From Gammaproteobacteria bacterium (lineage in GTDB: Bacteria; Pseudomonadota; Gammaproteobacteria; Steroidobacterales; Steroidobacteraceae), in the NCBI GenBank assembly GCA_021323735.1, contig JAJPKM010000044.1, positions 1 to 64,000 of the forward strand: a stretch of DNA of 64,000 nucleotides. The letters are read 5' to 3'. Shown one piece after another: positions 33,705-43,335 of this stretch (the first letter of the stretch is position 1; each line of letters starts with the position of its first letter). The notes beneath the pieces are model-generated. The model saw only the letters and a program-made list of their open reading frames with translations, did not search any database and was not told the origin of the DNA. A program made the position numbers and the translations under genes.

Positions 33705-35429
33705 CTACTCCTCGCCGGTGCTGACTTCGAAGACCCGCGTGCCCCAGTTAGTCAGGCGGTCAACGGTCTGCCGTGCCGCGGGCGGGATGTATTCGGTAGC
33801 CATCCAGATGCCGTCGCCGCTGGGATCGGCAATGGCAAAGGAATAATCGCCCCAGCGGGTCGCGTTCGGATCGTAAGGACCGCTCCCGGCCGCGGCGACT
33901 ACGATCCGTCCGAACGAGCCGCTCCCTTCGGGCAGCAGCGCGTAGGCGGCGCTTGGGAAGAAATTCGCGCCGGAGAAAGTGAACACCATGGCGGCGTCGC
34001 CCGCCGGGCTGACTTGAATCGCCGGGTAAAGCAGAAAATTACCTGCAGATGCCACGTATCCCTGATTCGTAATCGTAGCGCCGGCGATTCGCCGCCCGTC
34101 GAGCTGCGGATGGACCTTGAACCAGGCATTGGCCGACAGCGGTGTGGGATCACCGGCAACACTGAATGTCGTGTTGAGTGCGCCCCATAGCTCGCCGCCG
34201 ATGAACTGGGTCTGCTGCATGCGGTCATCACCGGTGTTCAACAGACTCGCCGACCCCTTCTGTACGGCGTTGGGTGGGACGCCAAAGACCTCCGAGGTGA
34301 TCACCACATTCGTCAGCGTCGGGATACCGCCGTCGGAAACCGACCCTTGCCGAGTCAGCGCCCATACGCCCAGGCGGTTGTCGGATATTCCCGATGGATC
34401 GATCGATTGCAGAAAGTATTCCGCGTCGGCTCCATCCACCGTGGGCTGCGTGATGGCAGGCTGCACTGAAAATGCCTGACTGCCCGCGATGCGCAGATTC
34501 TCGAATTGAACGAAATGGACGCTGGCCGCGCCCTGAATCAGGTCGCGCTTGGATAGGGCATAGATCTGCGCGCCGTTTACCTTAGGCCCGAGGATCGAGA
34601 ATTCATTCGTCGAGATATAGAGATTCTCATTGTCGATGCCCAGTAGCGGCTGATCTCCGAAGCATGGGCAGCCTCTGTGCACCGGCGTGCCATTCGTGCC
34701 ATCGTCGGTCTGTTCGAGGCGGTAAACCGTCCACGGTGTCGTGGGATCGCCCGACGTATTGATCGCGATGTCGGTATGCGCTTCGGTATTGTCCGCAGAG
34801 ATAAATAGAATCGTGGCAAACCAAGTGTTCGTGGCCGCATCGAAGTAGCAGCGCGGATCGCTCGTGAACTGCGTCAACCCCTCATCGAACAAGACATTAA
34901 CGTTGAAGGGCCCGGCCAACACCGAGCCGTTGCGCCGGTAGATAGTAAAAGCGGAATTCACCGGCTCGATCACGAAACCATTGCCGACGCACAGTCCCTG
35001 ATCGGGCGGCTCGAACTCCGCGCCGAAGTTGGTAACGGCGCTGTCGAGGCTGCTCACCCCGTCAAAGTTGTGCAGGATGCTCGTCGAGTGCTCGACATCC
35101 ATGAGGATGGGCGGCGCCCCTGCTTCGGTGCTCGACGGACCTGCCTGCAGCAAGCGGCTGAATTGGGCGGAGCTCAAGGTGGCGGCATTCTTAGCGTGTA
35201 GTAGGCGGGCGCCCTTTGGCCGAGATGCCGCGGCTACGGCGAGTGTGGTGTTCAGCGGCGCGGACTGTGCGGCGCTTCGTGCCACGGACTGGGTTAGGTC
35301 GACCGTGGCCGCACGGGTCAGCTCCCCGGTCCGCGCCTGAACTGAGGATTCCTGTGCGGCGAGCGGCAATGGCAGCGCCAGAACAGCCAGAAGAGTCAGC
35401 GATACCGCGCGATCCGTTGGTGTTTTCAT
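33705..35429 (-). CDS. Large secreted protein, probably beta-rich, unknown function
   Basis: The 574-residue protein has a signal peptide (about 1-26, ALPLPLAAQ). The mature part repeats strand-like blocks with aromatic and Asn/Gly/Asp turns, for example WFATILFISADNTEA, LLGIDNENLYISTNEF and RWGDYSFAIADPSGDGIWMATE. This recalls beta-propeller-like secreted proteins seen in soil bacteria. Cysteine pair GCPCFG is present. No catalytic motif was seen. It is divergent from the GMC oxidoreductase operon. Confidence 0.75.
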   Translation of the reverse strand: MKTPTDRAVSLTLLAVLALPLPLAAQESSVQARTGELTRAATVDLTQSVARSAAQSAPLNTTLAVAAASRPKGARLLHAKNAATLSSAQFSRLLQAGPSSTEAGAPPILMDVEHSTSILHNFDGVSSLDSAVTNFGAEFEPPDQGLCVGNGFVIEPVNSAFTIYRRNGSVLAGPFNVNVLFDEGLTQFTSDPRCYFDAATNTWFATILFISADNTEAHTDIAINTSGDPTTPWTVYRLEQTDDGTNGTPVHRGCPCFGDQPLLGIDNENLYISTNEFSILGPKVNGAQIYALSKRDLIQGAASVHFVQFENLRIAGSQAFSVQPAITQPTVDGADAEYFLQSIDPSGISDNRLGVWALTRQGSVSDGGIPTLTNVVITSEVFGVPPNAVQKGSASLLNTGDDRMQQTQFIGGELWGALNTTFSVAGDPTPLSANAWFKVHPQLDGRRIAGATITNQGYVASAGNFLLYPAIQVSPAGDAAMVFTFSGANFFPSAAYALLPEGSGSFGRIVVAAAGSGPYDPNATRWGDYSFAIADPSGDGIWMATEYIPPAARQTVDRLTNWGTRVFEVSTGEE

Positions 35430-35723
35430 CCTAATTCTCCTTTTAGGCCCAGCAGCGACGATCGGATGGTCCTAGGTAGCAAGGATGCCGGATGAATGTC
35501 AATACCAAGCGGACCGTGGCGCTGCTACGCGGTTGCGGGCTGAGCGCGCCGGCGCCGATGTCGTGAGCGGTCTTCGTGGAACCAAGGTCGACTATCGGTA
35601 TACAATAATTTCAGCATCCAACGGTCATTGACCTTTGGCGGGGACAAAAATGGCCGGGTCCGACAAGTCGATCCGGCGACTACTCCATGGGTTGCGCGAG
35701 CGCCGAAAATTGGAAATGACTAC
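35430..35723 (+). promoter_or_regulatory. Intergenic region before the glycoside-oxidation operon
   Basis: TATACAAT near 35600 is a plausible -10 element. Two alternative upstream starts occur: TTG 35628 in the frame of the oxidoreductase, and ATG 35650 opening a 25-codon ORF that ends TGA 35725-35727, overlapping GTG 35724. The in-frame stretch has poor third-position GC, unlike the gene body. Confidence 0.4.
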
Positions 35724-37526
35724 GTGAGCCCACCGAGTACTTCAGCGACCAAAAATGGCTACGACGTCATCGTTGTCGGCTCGGGGGCCGCCGGCGGGCA
35801 GAGCGCCTATACACTGTGTATGGAAGGTGCCAAGGTGCTCATGCTGGAGGCGGGGCGCAACTATGTCCCTGAGCAGGAAACCCCGATGTTCCAGACACCG
35901 GACCAAGCGCCGTTGCGCGGGGTCAGTACCCCGGAAAAGGACTTCGGATTCTACGACGCGACGATCGACGGCGGCTGGACGGTGCCGGGCGAACCCTATG
36001 TCCAAAGTACCGAGGATCCGCACGGCCGTTTCGCTTGGTGGCGCGCGCGCATGCTCGGCGGTCGGACCAATCACTGGGGTCGTGTTTCGCTGCGCAACGG
36101 GGAGTACGATTTCAAGCCTCACCGCCGCGATGGTCTCGGGTTCGACTGGCCAATTTCCTATGAGGATGTGGCGCCTTACTACGACAAGGTCGAGAGGCTC
36201 ATCGGGGTGTACGGTACCTCCGAGGGCTTGGAGAACACCCCGAATTCTCCGGAGGGCTGTCTGCTGCCCCCGCCGGCGCCCTTGGTCAGCGACTACTTGG
36301 TCCAGCAACGGGCGGGGCGCCTCGGGATCCCCATCGTGGCAGGCCACCGCGCGGTGCTGACGCGGCAGCTGGATTTCAAGCGCTCACCGGCGCTTTTGCA
36401 TCCCGGCAATCTCAAGGCGCAGAAGATCATTGCCGAACACATGAGACAGCGCGCCGCGTGCTTCTGGGCCACCGACTGCGGACGGGGCTGCTCGATCCGC
36501 GCCAACTATCAGTCGACCACGGTGCATCTGCCGCCCGCGCTGGCCACTGGCAATCTCGACATCGTCACCAACGCGATGGTCAGCGAGGTGCTGCTCGGGC
36601 GCAACGGTCTGGCCAAGGGCGTGAGCTACATCGATAAAATCAGCGGCCGCCAGCATGTGGTGACTGCACGCGTGATCGTGCTCGCCGCGAGCGCCTGCGA
36701 AACGGTACGAATCCTACTCAATTCGAAGAGCGCGCAGTTCCCCGACGGCCTGGCGAATTCCAGCGGCAAAGTCGGCCGCTATCTCATGGACACCGTGGGC
36801 AGTAGCGTGAGCGGCCAGGTACCGCTGCTCGAGAGTCTGCCGCCCCTCAACGAGGACGGCGCCAGTGGCGAGGCCTTCTACGGGCCCTGGTGGCTGTATC
36901 AAGACCAGCAGAAGGGCAAGTTGGACTTCGCGCGCGGCTATCACATCGAGTTCGGCGGCGGCCGGCGCATGCCGAATTTCGGCACCTTGCGCAGCCTCGA
37001 ATCCTTGACGGGCGGAAGCTACGGCAAGAAACTCAAGGATGACGCGCGGCGCTACTACGGCTCATTCGTCGGGTTCGACGGCCGCGGCGAGATGATCCCC
37101 AATGAGAACTCCTATTGCGAGATCGATCCGAAAGTGAAGGATCGGTGGGGCATTCCGGTGCTGCGCTTCCATTGGCAATGGTCCGAGCACGAGACCCGCC
37201 AGGCCGCGCACATGCAGAAAACCTTCGCGGGCGTCATCGAAGCGATGGGGGGCAAGGTGTTGGGTGCGGTCAAGACTGATGGCGCCGAAGCCATCGCCCC
37301 CGGGGGGTTCATCATCCACGAGGTTGGCGGCGCGAGGATGGGTGAGAGCCGGCAGACTTCCGTTACCAACCAATGGTGCCAAACCTGGGACGTGAAGAAT
37401 CTGTTCCTCAACGATGGCGCGGTGTTTGTCTCCAATGCGGATAAAAATCCCACGCTGACCATCATGGCGCTGGCCTGGCGAGCGTCGGATCATATTGTTC
37501 GACTGATGCGGAGGAAGGAGCTGTGA
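35724..37526 (+). CDS. GMC-family FAD-dependent oxidoreductase
   Basis: The product has about 600 residues from GTG 35724 (TTG 35628 is possible and adds 32 residues). The FAD-binding motif is DVIVVGSGAAGGQSAYTLCMEG, and GGRTNHWGRVSLRNG follows. The C-terminal part has GGARMGES and NLFLNDGAVFVSNADKNPTLTIMAL, which carries the GMC active-site end. It is closest in type to membrane-associated sugar dehydrogenases (gluconate 2-dehydrogenase, glucoside 3-dehydrogenase). The next gene, encoding its small subunit, overlaps by GTGA. Confidence 0.88.
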   Translation: MSPPSTSATKNGYDVIVVGSGAAGGQSAYTLCMEGAKVLMLEAGRNYVPEQETPMFQTPDQAPLRGVSTPEKDFGFYDATIDGGWTVPGEPYVQSTEDPHGRFAWWRARMLGGRTNHWGRVSLRNGEYDFKPHRRDGLGFDWPISYEDVAPYYDKVERLIGVYGTSEGLENTPNSPEGCLLPPPAPLVSDYLVQQRAGRLGIPIVAGHRAVLTRQLDFKRSPALLHPGNLKAQKIIAEHMRQRAACFWATDCGRGCSIRANYQSTTVHLPPALATGNLDIVTNAMVSEVLLGRNGLAKGVSYIDKISGRQHVVTARVIVLAASACETVRILLNSKSAQFPDGLANSSGKVGRYLMDTVGSSVSGQVPLLESLPPLNEDGASGEAFYGPWWLYQDQQKGKLDFARGYHIEFGGGRRMPNFGTLRSLESLTGGSYGKKLKDDARRYYGSFVGFDGRGEMIPNENSYCEIDPKVKDRWGIPVLRFHWQWSEHETRQAAHMQKTFAGVIEAMGGKVLGAVKTDGAEAIAPGGFIIHEVGGARMGESRQTSVTNQWCQTWDVKNLFLNDGAVFVSNADKNPTLTIMALAWRASDHIVRLMRRKEL

Positions 37527-38158
37527 CTGACCGGCGAACGACGATCAAGTGGATGCTGGCCGCCGCGGCGGCCATACCGTTGCTGGATCGCGCAGCCGCC
37601 GGCGAGGTGACGGCATCCCTCCCCGCACCGAACGGCTATGGTAGCGATCCCAACCTGACCAAGGTCTATCGCCCGGGCGATGTCTGGCCACTGACGTTGA
37701 CCGCGGCACAGCGGCGTACGGCGACGGCTCTGTGCAATGTAATTTTGCCGGCTGACGACCGTTCGCCGAATGCCGAGAGCGTGGGCGTTGTCGATTTCAT
37801 CGACGAATGGGTGAGCGCTCCGTATCCGCGCCAGCTTGCCGATCGGCCGATCGTGCTGGAGGGTCTAGCCTGGACGGACGCCGAGGCATTGCTGCGCTTC
37901 GAGAAGTATTTCGCCGATCTGGATACCCCTCAGCAGCACGCCATTTGCGATGACATTTGCTACGAGCCGAAGGCCGAGGCGAAGTTTGCCCGCGCGGCCC
38001 AGTTCTTCGCCCGTTACCGCAGCCTGACCGTCGGCGGCTTTTACTCGACCCCGACGGGACACAAGGATTTAGGCTATATCGGCAATGTCCCTTCGTCCCG
38101 ATTCGACGGGCCGCCGCTCGCGCTGCTGCGCAAGCTGGGCCTGGGTCCATCCTCATGA
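37523..38158 (+). CDS. Gluconate 2-dehydrogenase subunit 3-like small subunit
   Basis: The 211-residue protein starts at GTG 37523 with a twin-arginine signal (DRRTTIKWMLAAAAAIPLL), so the folded complex is probably exported by Tat. The mature part contains LTAAQRRTATALCNVILPADD and a terminal GFYSTPTGHKDLGYIGNVP, typical of subunit 3. It would carry the GMC flavoprotein across the membrane. It overlaps both neighbours by four bases. Confidence 0.87.
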   Translation: MTDRRTTIKWMLAAAAAIPLLDRAAAGEVTASLPAPNGYGSDPNLTKVYRPGDVWPLTLTAAQRRTATALCNVILPADDRSPNAESVGVVDFIDEWVSAPYPRQLADRPIVLEGLAWTDAEALLRFEKYFADLDTPQQHAICDDICYEPKAEAKFARAAQFFARYRSLTVGGFYSTPTGHKDLGYIGNVPSSRFDGPPLALLRKLGLGPSS

Positions 38159-39411
38159 GCGGTAATCATGCACCCAGCCGGTTGGGCGTGGGCTTCGTCG
38201 GCAGCGGTTTCAATGCTCGCTTCCATATGCAGGCCTTCCAAGCCGTGCGCGACGCCGACGTGCGCGGCGTGTGGAGTCCGAATCTCGAACATGCAAGTTC
38301 CGCTGCCGCGCTGGCGCGAAGCCTCGACATTGGTACGGCGAAGGCCTATGCCTCGATCCGCGACATGGTGGCGGATCCTTCGATCGACGCGCTCTGGCTC
38401 ACCGGGCCGAATCATTCGCGGCTGGAGAACATGGAGGAAATCGTGCATGCCGTCGAAAGCGGCGTGGGAAGGCTGCGCGGCATTGCCTGCGAGAAGCCGC
38501 TGGCCCGAAATGTAGCCGAGGCAAAGCGCATGGTGGCGCTCATGCAGCGATGCGGCATCGCGCACGGTTATCTGGAGAATCAGGTGTTCGCGCCGCAGAT
38601 CATCGCCGGCCGTACCCGGCTTTGGGCGCGCGGAGCGGCCAGCAGCGGCCGGCCGTATCTTGCGCGTGCCTCCGAGGAGCACAGCGGCCCGCATGCCCCC
38701 TGGTTCTGGCGCGGCGAATTGCAGGGCGGCGGTGTACTGAACGACATGATGTGTCACTCGGTGCTGCTGGTGCGCCACTTGCTGACTCAGCCGGGGGCGG
38801 CGCGCACTTCGCTGCGTCCGGTCCGCATTACCGGCCATATCGCCAGCCTCAAGTGGGCGCGGGCACCGTATGCGGCACAACTCACGGCGGCCTTTGGACG
38901 CGAAGTCGACTACACCAAGCGTCCGTCGGAAGATTTTGCCAGCGTCACGATCGAGTTCGAAACTCCCGATGGCCAACTCCTGATCGGCGAAGCCTCGACT
39001 TCATGGAGTTTCGTGGGGCCAGGGTTGCGCCTGTCGGCGGAACTGCTGGGTCCTGAATACTCGATGTCCTGGAATACGCTCAACAGCGGACTGAATCTGT
39101 TCTTCTCGCGCGAGGTGCGCGGCGCCAGCGGCGAGGATCTGGTCGAGAAGCAAAACGCAGAAGTGGGATCGATGCCGGTGGTGGCGAGCGAGGCCGCAGC
39201 CTACGGCTACGAAAACGAAGACCGGCATTTTGTGAGGGCCTTTCTCGGCAAGGAAGAGCCGCAATTGACCTTCGACGACGGTCTGGAGGTGGTGTCGCTG
39301 CTGATGGCGGCATATCAAAGCGCCGAGCTCGGCAGGACTCTGGACTTTCCTCCGCCCGGGCTGGATGCGTTTGTACCTGCGGTGGCGCAAGGCGCGTGGA
39401 AGGCACGGTAG
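38155..39411 (+). CDS. Gfo/Idh/MocA-family oxidoreductase
   Basis: The 418-residue protein starts at ATG 38155. The Rossmann motif is GVGFVGSGFNARFHMQAFQA. The family motif EKP is in ACEKPLARNVAEAKRM, and LENQVF with GGGVLNDMMCHSVLLVRHL follows. Members oxidise or reduce sugar derivatives with NAD(P) and frequently accompany 3-keto-sugar enzymes. The start overlaps the TGA of subunit 3 (ATGA). Confidence 0.9.
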   Translation: MSGNHAPSRLGVGFVGSGFNARFHMQAFQAVRDADVRGVWSPNLEHASSAAALARSLDIGTAKAYASIRDMVADPSIDALWLTGPNHSRLENMEEIVHAVESGVGRLRGIACEKPLARNVAEAKRMVALMQRCGIAHGYLENQVFAPQIIAGRTRLWARGAASSGRPYLARASEEHSGPHAPWFWRGELQGGGVLNDMMCHSVLLVRHLLTQPGAARTSLRPVRITGHIASLKWARAPYAAQLTAAFGREVDYTKRPSEDFASVTIEFETPDGQLLIGEASTSWSFVGPGLRLSAELLGPEYSMSWNTLNSGLNLFFSREVRGASGEDLVEKQNAEVGSMPVVASEAAAYGYENEDRHFVRAFLGKEEPQLTFDDGLEVVSLLMAAYQSAELGRTLDFPPPGLDAFVPAVAQGAWKAR

Positions 39412-39448
39412 GAATCAACACAGACGCAAATGTCACACGGGGTAGAGA

Positions 39449-40150
39449 ATGCACAACAGGATCATGGCGAATGCGGCGCTGCTGGTAGGCGCCTTTCTGT
39501 GGGTTGCGGGCACGGGGCATGAAGTGAGGGCCGGCGAGTCGGCGCCCGGCCCAAAGTGGCATACGCTGTTCGACGGCAAGCTACTCGACACTTTTCGCGG
39601 CTGGGAATCGGAGGGTATGCCCGACGGTTGGCACGTCGTGGACGGCATCCTTACGAAGGACGGCAGCGTCGATGACATCGTGACCAAGGAGCAATTCGGC
39701 AACTTCGAGCTCGAGCTCGACTGGAAGATCGGCGAGGCCGGCAACAGCGGCGTCTTTTATCGCGCCACGCGCGAATACGATCATATCTATTGGAGCGGAC
39801 CGGAATACCAGCTTCTGGATGATGCCAACGCGCCCGATGGCCGCAACCGGCTGACCGCCGCGGCGGCGGCGTACGGTCTTTATGGGGCGCCGGCCGGGGT
39901 GGTCAAACCCTTCGGCGAGTGGAACAAGACGCGCATCGTCATCCGGGGCAACCATGTCGAGCATTGGTTGAACGGTCAGAAGGTGGTTGAGTACGACTTG
40001 GGCAGTCCCGAATGGACAGCCAAGGTTGCCGCCAGCAAGTTCTCGAGATTTCCCAACTACGGCTTGGCGAAGCGCGGCTTCATCGGCATTCAAGGCGATC
40101 ATCCGGGCAGCTTGCAGCTGCGCCATATCCGCATCCGCGAACTGCCATGA
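39449..40150 (+). CDS. DUF1080-family secreted hydrolase (3-keto-glycoside hydrolase type)
   Basis: The 233-residue protein has a signal peptide (about 1-28). The jelly-roll DUF1080 domain begins [17 protein letters not shown] and includes [54 protein letters not shown] and the end [23 protein letters not shown]. Members of this family cleave 3-keto-disaccharides or glycosides. Its context, after GMC and Gfo/Idh genes, supports such a role. The MFS gene overlaps its stop (ATGA). Confidence 0.88.
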   Translation: MHNRIMANAALLVGAFLWVAGTGHEVRAGESAPGPKWHTLFDGKLLDTFRGWESEGMPDGWHVVDGILTKDGSVDDIVTKEQFGNFELELDWKIGEAGNSGVFYRATREYDHIYWSGPEYQLLDDANAPDGRNRLTAAAAAYGLYGAPAGVVKPFGEWNKTRIVIRGNHVEHWLNGQKVVEYDLGSPEWTAKVAASKFSRFPNYGLAKRGFIGIQGDHPGSLQLRHIRIRELP

Positions 40151-41391
40151 TCCGAGCGCGTCTGGCGCTGATGATGCTCCTGCAGTACTTCATCTGGGGC
40201 GTGTGGTTCGTCACCATGGGCACCTATCTCGGCCAGACGCTGCATTTCACCGATTCGCAGATCGGCCTGGCATACGGTGCCACTGCCATCGGCGCCCTGC
40301 TGTCCCCGTTCTTCATCGGTATCGTGGCCGATCGGTGGTTCGCGAGCGAAAAGCTGCTGTCTGCGCTGCACTTCCTGGGCGCCATGCTGATGTGGATGGT
40401 CTCCCGGCAAACGGTATTCGCGAGCTTCTATCCGCTGCTCATTCTCTATGCCCTGTGCTACATGCCGACGCTGTCGCTCACCAATTCGCTCGCCTTCCAT
40501 CACCTGAAGGAGTCCAGCAGTTTTCCCTATATTCGTGTGCTGGGCACGTTGGGCTGGATCGCGGCCGGCATCTTGGTGGGCAAGAGCCTGCACGCCGACG
40601 CGCTGGTGCTCCCGCTGCAGATCGCTGCCGGTGCATCCATCGTCATGGCGGTGTACGCGCTCCTTCTGCCGCACACACCGCCGCGGGCGAATCCCGGGCC
40701 GTTCAGTGTGCGCGATGCCTTAGGGTTGGACGCCCTGCAGCTACTCAAGAAGAGCGACTTCCTCATTTTTGTCCTGGGTTCCTTCCTGCTGTGCATTCCT
40801 CTGCAGTTCTACTACACCTTTGCCAATCCCTTCCTGAACGAGATCAAGGTGCCCGAGGCGGCGTTTATCCAGACTTTTGGCCAAGTCTCTGAAGTCGCCT
40901 TCATGTTGTTACTGGCGTGGCTGCTGCGCCGCTTCGGCATCAAGGTCATCATGTTGGTCGGCATGCTGGCCTGGGCTTTGAGGTATTTTGCCTTCGGCAA
41001 TGGCAATGCGGGATCCGGCATGTGGTTGATCTACGCCGGCATCCTGTTGCACGGTGTGTGCTACGACTTTTTCTTCGTGGGTGGTCAGGTGTATACCGAT
41101 CAACGCGCCGGAGAGAAGATCCGCGCGGCCGCGCAAGGGCTGATCAATTTCGTGACCAATGGGCTTGGCTACTTCGTCGGCGCGTTTGTCTCCGGGGCGA
41201 TCGTGAATCGGTACGCCATTCACGACCCCTCATGCGGTCAGGCCGCGTCGGCCGCGGCAAAGGCCTGTCTGCAAGTCAGTCATGATTGGCACGCCATCTG
41301 GGTGATTCCGGCAAGTGCCGCGCTGGGCATTTTTCTGTTGTTCGGCCTGGTGTTTCGACCCGGCGGCAATCTGCGTGGCAGCGCCGCCTAG
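40147..41391 (+). CDS. MFS transporter of the nucleoside/H+ symporter type
   Basis: The 414-residue protein has about 12 hydrophobic helices. The N-terminus [20 protein letters not shown] and the later [23 protein letters not shown]-like loop ([13 protein letters not shown]) are characteristic of the NupG/Nuc_H_symport family. In carbohydrate operons, relatives transport sugar or keto-sugar products. It is the last gene of the five-gene operon. Start ATG 40147. Confidence 0.88.
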   Translation: MIRARLALMMLLQYFIWGVWFVTMGTYLGQTLHFTDSQIGLAYGATAIGALLSPFFIGIVADRWFASEKLLSALHFLGAMLMWMVSRQTVFASFYPLLILYALCYMPTLSLTNSLAFHHLKESSSFPYIRVLGTLGWIAAGILVGKSLHADALVLPLQIAAGASIVMAVYALLLPHTPPRANPGPFSVRDALGLDALQLLKKSDFLIFVLGSFLLCIPLQFYYTFANPFLNEIKVPEAAFIQTFGQVSEVAFMLLLAWLLRRFGIKVIMLVGMLAWALRYFAFGNGNAGSGMWLIYAGILLHGVCYDFFFVGGQVYTDQRAGEKIRAAAQGLINFVTNGLGYFVGAFVSGAIVNRYAIHDPSCGQAASAAAKACLQVSHDWHAIWVIPASAALGIFLLFGLVFRPGGNLRGSAA

Positions 41392-41535
41392 GCACGCCTC
41401 TGTCGGCAGCCGAGTCGCGGGCTGAGTCCTGACACGGTGGAAGGATTTTTGCTGCCAGGATGCAGCTCGCCAAAGGAAATGGCGCAGAAGGCCTGCTTGT
41501 AGGTGAGCCATGATTGGCCTGCCATCCCGTCGAGG

Positions 41536-42231
41536 TTAGGACGCGCGGGATCTCACGGCGGAGACCGCTGAATAGACTACCTGCCATAGCCAAACCACAC
41601 CGATAGTGTTGGATAGCAAGGCGATGTACTTGGCTGGATTCACGTACGTAAGAATCCCCGAGGCAACTGCGGTGAGGCTCACCAAGAATGCGACAACGGT
41701 AATCCAGCGCTGTCGACTTCCAATAAAGCCTGCTGCGAACATGGCGCTCGTCAGTGCAAGCAACTCCCATTTCCCATAAGTGCGGACATGCAAGGCTGCA
41801 AGCAAGGGCGACACGTCGGCATCGGAGCGGGTCAGGGACAACAAAGCAAGATTTTCCGCGACATCGAAGCATGCGGCGATGGGTCCGAGCACCGCTGCAA
41901 CCAACAGCCAGGGACGCTTTCGGGCGAGGCTAAGATGAGCGCAAGAAAAGGCGATGAATGCGGCGTAGAGTGCCATGTAGATAAAATCGATGTAGTTGGC
42001 GTGATCCAACGCCTCCCGAACCGCGATGGCTTTTGCGTTTGGCGGATTGAGGCCTATGACACGGGCAAGGTCAGCTGGGGACTCCGCCAGTTCGAACGCA
42101 ATCATGGGTTGGTCGCCATAAGCGCCGTTCAAGGCTTCAACGGATTGGAGTTTCAGAGAGCCAAAAATGCCGGTCACCACCAGCACACCCAATCCGGTGG
42201 CAAGAGCGAGAAGCGATAGCCAGCGCGACAT
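41536..42231 (-). CDS. Multi-pass membrane protein, unknown function
   Basis: The product has about 231 residues from ATG 42231 (MSRWLSLLALATG). Roughly six hydrophobic helices are visible, with a periplasmic-like loop at about 30-75 between the first two. No family is recognised. The frame extends to 42297 but there overlaps the neighbouring cytochrome-like gene. Confidence 0.65.
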   Translation of the reverse strand: MSRWLSLLALATGLGVLVVTGIFGSLKLQSVEALNGAYGDQPMIAFELAESPADLARVIGLNPPNAKAIAVREALDHANYIDFIYMALYAAFIAFSCAHLSLARKRPWLLVAAVLGPIAACFDVAENLALLSLTRSDADVSPLLAALHVRTYGKWELLALTSAMFAAGFIGSRQRWITVVAFLVSLTAVASGILTYVNPAKYIALLSNTIGVVWLWQVVYSAVSAVRSRAS

Positions 42232-42268
42232 GTGACTCGTGCGCCTTACTCGAGCCAGCCCATGGCGC

Positions 42269-42928
42269 CTATTGCTTCGGGGCGCTGCCCGCGGCAATGG
42301 CCTTGACGATTGCCCCTAGCTGGGCCAACGCCGCCGCGTCTTCGGCGCTCACCGGCGGATTCTTGCAACGAGGATCCGTGCGCTGTAGGGCTCCGCTCAT
42401 GGCGCGCGTGATGGGAATCGGATCGCAGCCATGATTGTTGTCGCACACCAGATCGAATTCCGCATGCGCCTTGACGTGGCAGTTGAAGCAGTTGCCGCCG
42501 AATCGGTTGTTCACCTCTTGGAATCCGCGGGTGCGGACAGTCGTGCCTTCCGGGGATACATTGAGGTCAAAGAATTCCCAGTCGTGAGTCGTGGCATTGA
42601 AGCCTTTTTCGCGCTTCACCATCGCCTCGGTGGGCACGAGTTGCAGCACGGAGCCGACCGGATAGTCGCCCGTCGCCGCCTGTGCCACCTTGACCGTACC
42701 GGCCAAATTGCCCGCCAGGTTGTCGACATAGAAATGCCGTACATGCGTCATTTCATTGATGCACTTGAACGACTTGTCGCTGATGGAAGAGGAGGGGGCG
42801 GGCGAAGAGGAGGGGGCCGATGACCCTGCGGCGGCAGGCGTTGCCGCCATGGCCGGAGCGGCGATGAACACTGCCATGCAAACGGACCACTTGAGCATGC
42901 CGGACGCAGCCGGCCGATAGATAGCCAT
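42269..42928 (-). CDS. Secreted mono-heme cytochrome-like protein
   Basis: The 219-residue protein has a signal peptide (about 1-28, ending PAMAA), a Ser/Pro/Ala-rich linker, and a domain with a single heme motif, NCFNCH (CxxCH, about residue 146). DWEFFDLNVSPEGTTV and the position of the CxxCH late in the domain resemble cytochrome P460-like proteins, though the family assignment is not certain. Further cysteines (DLVCDNNHGCD, RCKNPP) may form disulfides. Confidence 0.75.
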   Translation of the reverse strand: MAIYRPAASGMLKWSVCMAVFIAAPAMAATPAAAGSSAPSSSPAPSSSISDKSFKCINEMTHVRHFYVDNLAGNLAGTVKVAQAATGDYPVGSVLQLVPTEAMVKREKGFNATTHDWEFFDLNVSPEGTTVRTRGFQEVNNRFGGNCFNCHVKAHAEFDLVCDNNHGCDPIPITRAMSGALQRTDPRCKNPPVSAEDAAALAQLGAIVKAIAAGSAPKQ

Positions 42929-43152
42929 GAAATAACTCCTTCGAGAGCGGGTCAGGCGATGGATGTAGCCTTTCTATTTTTGTAAGTTGCCGCAGACCGT
43001 TGGGCTGCACGCTGATATTACAAGGCCGTAACTCTTACCGCGAGTCCAATTGCGCGACAATCCGCCCGCAGCTCAAGGTGAGCACCCGTCTTAGCACTGA
43101 GGGCATTGATTTTGCTTGAAATCAGCTCTAAACGGATGGGTGACCCCGAACG

Positions 43153-43335
43153 CACGCCTATGAGGCGAACATTTCGCGGGTGCTGGCCGATCGCGGCGTT
43201 CCAGCTGAGATCGGCGCGCTGCCGCATGTCGAATCCTCGTTCAACCCGGTCGCCTATTCCCGCGTGGGCGCTGCCGGTCTGTGGCAGTTAATGCCCCGGG
43301 TCCTGCCGCGGGTCGAGGCCATCAATCGGCAGTGA
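43153..43335 (+). pseudogene. Remnant of a lytic murein transglycosylase (MltD/SLT type)
   Basis: The frame reads HAYEANISRVLADRGVPAEI then PHVESSFNPVAYSRVGAAGLWQLMP, the active-site core of SLT-type transglycosylases (Glu in VESSFNP), and stops at TGA 43333-43335. Upstream there is an in-frame stop at 43141-43143 and no start, and downstream domains are absent. It is a 60-codon leftover of a gene that normally exceeds 400 codons. Confidence 0.8.

Noticed and set aside
35628-35723. TTG 35628 as the start of the GMC oxidoreductase
   Set aside because: The extra 32 codons have low third-position GC, and no ribosome binding site precedes TTG. GTG 35724 has GGAA at a suitable distance. Not fully excluded.
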